From the NCBI GenBank assembly GCA_026419785.1, contig JAODTK010003887.1, forward strand, positions 302,725-366,724: a DNA stretch of 64,000 nucleotides, read 5' to 3'. The notes below the pieces were generated by a model that ran no database searches, was not told the DNA's origin, and worked only from the letters and a program-made list of their open reading frames with translations. Below, piece after piece: positions 61,901 through 64,000 of the stretch. The DNA is from Sclerodactyla briareus. Its lineage: Eukaryota > Echinodermata > Holothuroidea > Dendrochirotida > Sclerodactylidae. Position numbers and translations under genes: made by a program. Numbering within the stretch: the stretch's first letter is position 1; each line of letters starts with the position of its first letter.

Positions 61901-62187
61901 AAATCGTGACGAAAGACCTCTGTAAATTTTTATATGAGGCAAGTATTATGTACATAGTGATTAGTAATCATTATTATTTGGAAGCACTCTTGGGTTCCTC
62001 TTTCGATATAGATCATCTAACAACTCTCTTGTTTAGGTCATTTACTTGGAAGTGAAGCGAGCCGTTTCATTTCTGGTCACCGTTAAATAACGGGCCCGCA
62101 GACCCTCACATATCTTTTAATCCATGTTGATGTTCAAGCCCGCGTAGGTTCACCACTGAACGAGCCTTTGATAATATTTTTTTTCAG
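58916..62187. other. No gene identified
   Basis: 59.74-60.05 kb has TTGACCTCC, TTGACCTAG and CGACCTCTGCCGG, like the tandem-core repeats but single copy. A 100-codon frame at 61398-61700, right after the suspect A/T block, matches nothing I know. Confidence 0.45.
61281..61372. repeat. A/T homopolymer block, suspect sequence
   Basis: Runs of 9 to 24 T and of up to 11 A follow each other with almost no other base. This is unlike any repeat in the window and more like low-quality consensus or a badly closed gap. Confidence 0.7.
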
Positions 62188-62276
62188 ACCTGTGGGACTC
62201 CCTGTAGATGATCCGCAAGCCGCCGAACTGCCCTATAACGGGAGCCACGATATGAATCGTCCACCTAGTCCACTAG
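62188..62276 (+). CDS. Possible coding exon
   Basis: An 89-base segment bounded by TTTTTTTTCAG and CTAG/GTAAAT, both good splice signals, with one open frame: PVGLPVDDPQAAELPYNGSH and DMNRPPSPL. It is not recognised. If spliced to the segment at 62559 the frame stays open and ends soon after. Confidence 0.25.
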
Positions 62277-62558
62277 GTAAATCAACCCACAATTAATGAT
62301 ACGCTATATGAGGTCTACCTTTACAATAGTATCAACCACTGCCGTGCATCGTAGCTTGGTTATTTCAATCGCTTCCATAATATTGCACTCCACATATTCT
62401 GGATGCCCGTGAGGCACATCCATGTGAAAAGTGTGTGGGGGATGATGGGCATTCGAACCAGAATTACTGTGTGAGGAAATGTTCAAGTCAATGGATCTGA
62501 TCCTCCCCATCCGCGATGTGCGCCCATGAGTGGTCTATGCTGATTATTCCATTTTCAG

Positions 62559-62614
62559 GTTTGTTCACGTGCCGCGGTCGACGGCATCGAGAGCCTAAGA
62601 GAGCCTATGGCTGA
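62559..62614 (+). CDS. Possible terminal coding segment
   Basis: It follows an acceptor-like CCATTTTCAG. In the phase left by the candidate exon at 62188 it reads LFTCRGRRHREPKRAYG-stop, a basic C-terminus. A 90-codon frame further on (62796-63068, containing IPIGCAVVALLTGITPSGLL) follows another acceptor-like ATAATTACAG and might be an alternative end. No family is recognised. Confidence 0.2.
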
Positions 62615-63068
62615 CGAACAACTGGTTAGTGCCCTGGCCTCTTGGGCTCTCGAACTTGCGGGACTCCCCAGCGTCCGGCTGTTGTTTCGCGGGATCGGAC
62701 GGTAGACTTTTTTTTGTACAACTGACGAACAAAACCTAGAGCGAGGGTCTTATCAAGGTAAGACATCCTACTCACATTAAACGCGTCCGGAATTCATGAC
62801 GACTGATAAAATAATTACAGTTGTTGATAGGCTTAAGTGCACAGTCGACGGGTACCGCTCCATACCAATTGGGTGCGCTGTTGTTGCGCTCCTTACTGGA
62901 ATTACGCCTTCGGGACTTCTGACGCTACGCAAAGATAATTGCTTCCAGAAAACTGATGCGACGATCATGTCGGCTCAAATTCCTTCCTATTCGTCCGCTC
63001 AGCCGATTTCCTCTCCACTAACGTTCCGGGAAATGGTTCTGAGAAACCGGCAGCTAAAAAAAAGTTGA

Positions 63069-63784
63069 GCAATACTGCCTCATACAAATTAGATTCTTAG
63101 AAGAAGCTAACATCCTGCGACATAACCATCGTATAGAATAACAACATCCCTTAATTAACCTCCCCCGCTTCTGCTCCCGCCATTCGCAGACTAGACACCT
63201 CCAATCGATGGGTATCTTGTCATATCTGTCGTAACTACAGAAGTCTTATTACGAAGGAATCAGTGGTCGTAACACCACCGGCGATTAATAGACGGTTTCC
63301 GTTTGGTAAACCGGAACTTTTTGCATGGGACTCATTGTCGTGACGAGCCACCGTATCGTATATTGTAACTGAACAGTCCTCTTTTTTGTCATGACGTCAT
63401 GCCTACGACGCCGTCGTTTGTTCACCCGTTGCAATTCTCTTCCAATGAGTGTTTTTTTTTTCCCTCCAGTACGTACTGCTTAATTCGTTTATTTTGGCTG
63501 TTGCAATAAATGAAGGATCTGGAGCATAATCCGGTAGTGCCCCTACCGACGAATTGAGGGGAACACACTCAAACCCGACTCTACAAAAACTATTGTAGTA
63601 TAGTAAACCAATTGGCAAGTGCTCTAAACACTTTTTTCAACATCTGACTAATGTAGGGGTTGCGTTATGAGTCATTTTCCGTTTTTAGTGTTCTATTAAT
63701 CAATCTGTCATATATGAACAGCTGTTTAGGATAAACGTGACTCTTACCACGCTGAATCACGTGGTCACATGATGACTCCGTTGA
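63069..63784. other. No gene seen
   Basis: Ordinary AT-rich sequence with no repeat or coding pattern before the low-quality end. Confidence 0.5.
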
Positions 63785-64000
63785 ATCCCTCAGCCCCCAC
63801 ACGAAAAAGACCAAAAGAAAAAAAAAAAAAAAAGAAAAAACTAAAACCCCCCGAGAAAGCCCCCAAAAAAAAAAAAAAAAAAAAAAAAACCCCCCCAAAG
63901 GAAGGAGAAGAAAAAGAAAAAGAAAATAACCCGCACACAAGAAACACCCCCCCCCAGAAAAAAAAAACACAAGAAAACCCCAAAAAAACCCAAACCCTCC
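63785..64000. other. A/C-only, probably erroneous sequence at the window edge
   Basis: The last ~215 bases are made almost wholly of A and C homopolymers with some G and only three or four T. The composition changes abruptly after 63785. It looks like a low-quality read end rather than genomic sequence, and no feature there should be trusted. Confidence 0.7.

Noticed and set aside
1-64000. LTR retroelements, Polintons or other virus-like fossils
   Set aside because: I looked for paired long terminal repeats and for integrase, protease or capsid motifs and saw none that I could support.

Overview
The window looks like nuclear DNA of an invertebrate animal, most likely a marine deuterostome such as an echinoderm. 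This is an inference from four things. The only recognisable host coding sequence is split by an intron-like boundary and belongs to an animal sodium/monocarboxylate cotransporter family (SLC5A8-like). Most of the rest is dispersed repeats. A tRNA-derived SINE and two non-LTR retrotransposons are present. There is no operon-like packing, Shine-Dalgarno pattern or dense gene array.

Host genes. Two related SLC5A8-like segments lie on the minus strand about 42 kb apart (7629-8928 and 50617-51905). Each carries the second half of the transporter in one uninterrupted block whose reading frame shifts several times. The first keeps the helices, the cytoplasmic tail and a terminal T-R-L, the PDZ-binding end of SMCT1. 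The second is more decayed. The N-terminal half was not found for either copy. No other host gene could be named. A 195-codon open frame just below the first transporter (6996-7581) and a possible exon pair near the right edge (62188-62614) are weak candidates.

Repeats. 1-6.5 kb holds a 156-bp foldback MITE, one member of an inverted repeat pair and one member of a family marked by a GCGGTATG-type motif. 9.5-13.5 kb is a cluster of short dispersed repeats and ATT arrays. 14.5-15.9 kb has an array rich in TGACCT and a LINE fragment with a 240-bp foldback element inside it. 21-23.1 kb is a 2.1-kb LINE with a poly(A) tail. 30-34.4 kb is a large block of tandem cores (about 150, 290 and 605 bp). 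36.5-38.9 kb is a nest of CA-rich tandem-core elements and a SINE split by an inserted tandem-core element. 41.3-46.4 kb has an intact SINE, a 440-bp TA-flanked MITE with a 20-bp central palindrome, a 1-kb TIR element and, next to it, ten copies of a 97-bp satellite whose unit carries a hairpin. From 52 to 64 kb only scattered repeats are visible.

Quality. Single-base indels in homopolymers, an A/T block at 61.28-61.37 kb and an almost T-free last 215 bases suggest long-read error. The broken frames of the transporter copies should be read with that in mind. I saw no novel multi-gene system. The most unusual feature is the density and nesting of microsatellite-capped tandem-core elements carrying AGGTCA-like half-sites.
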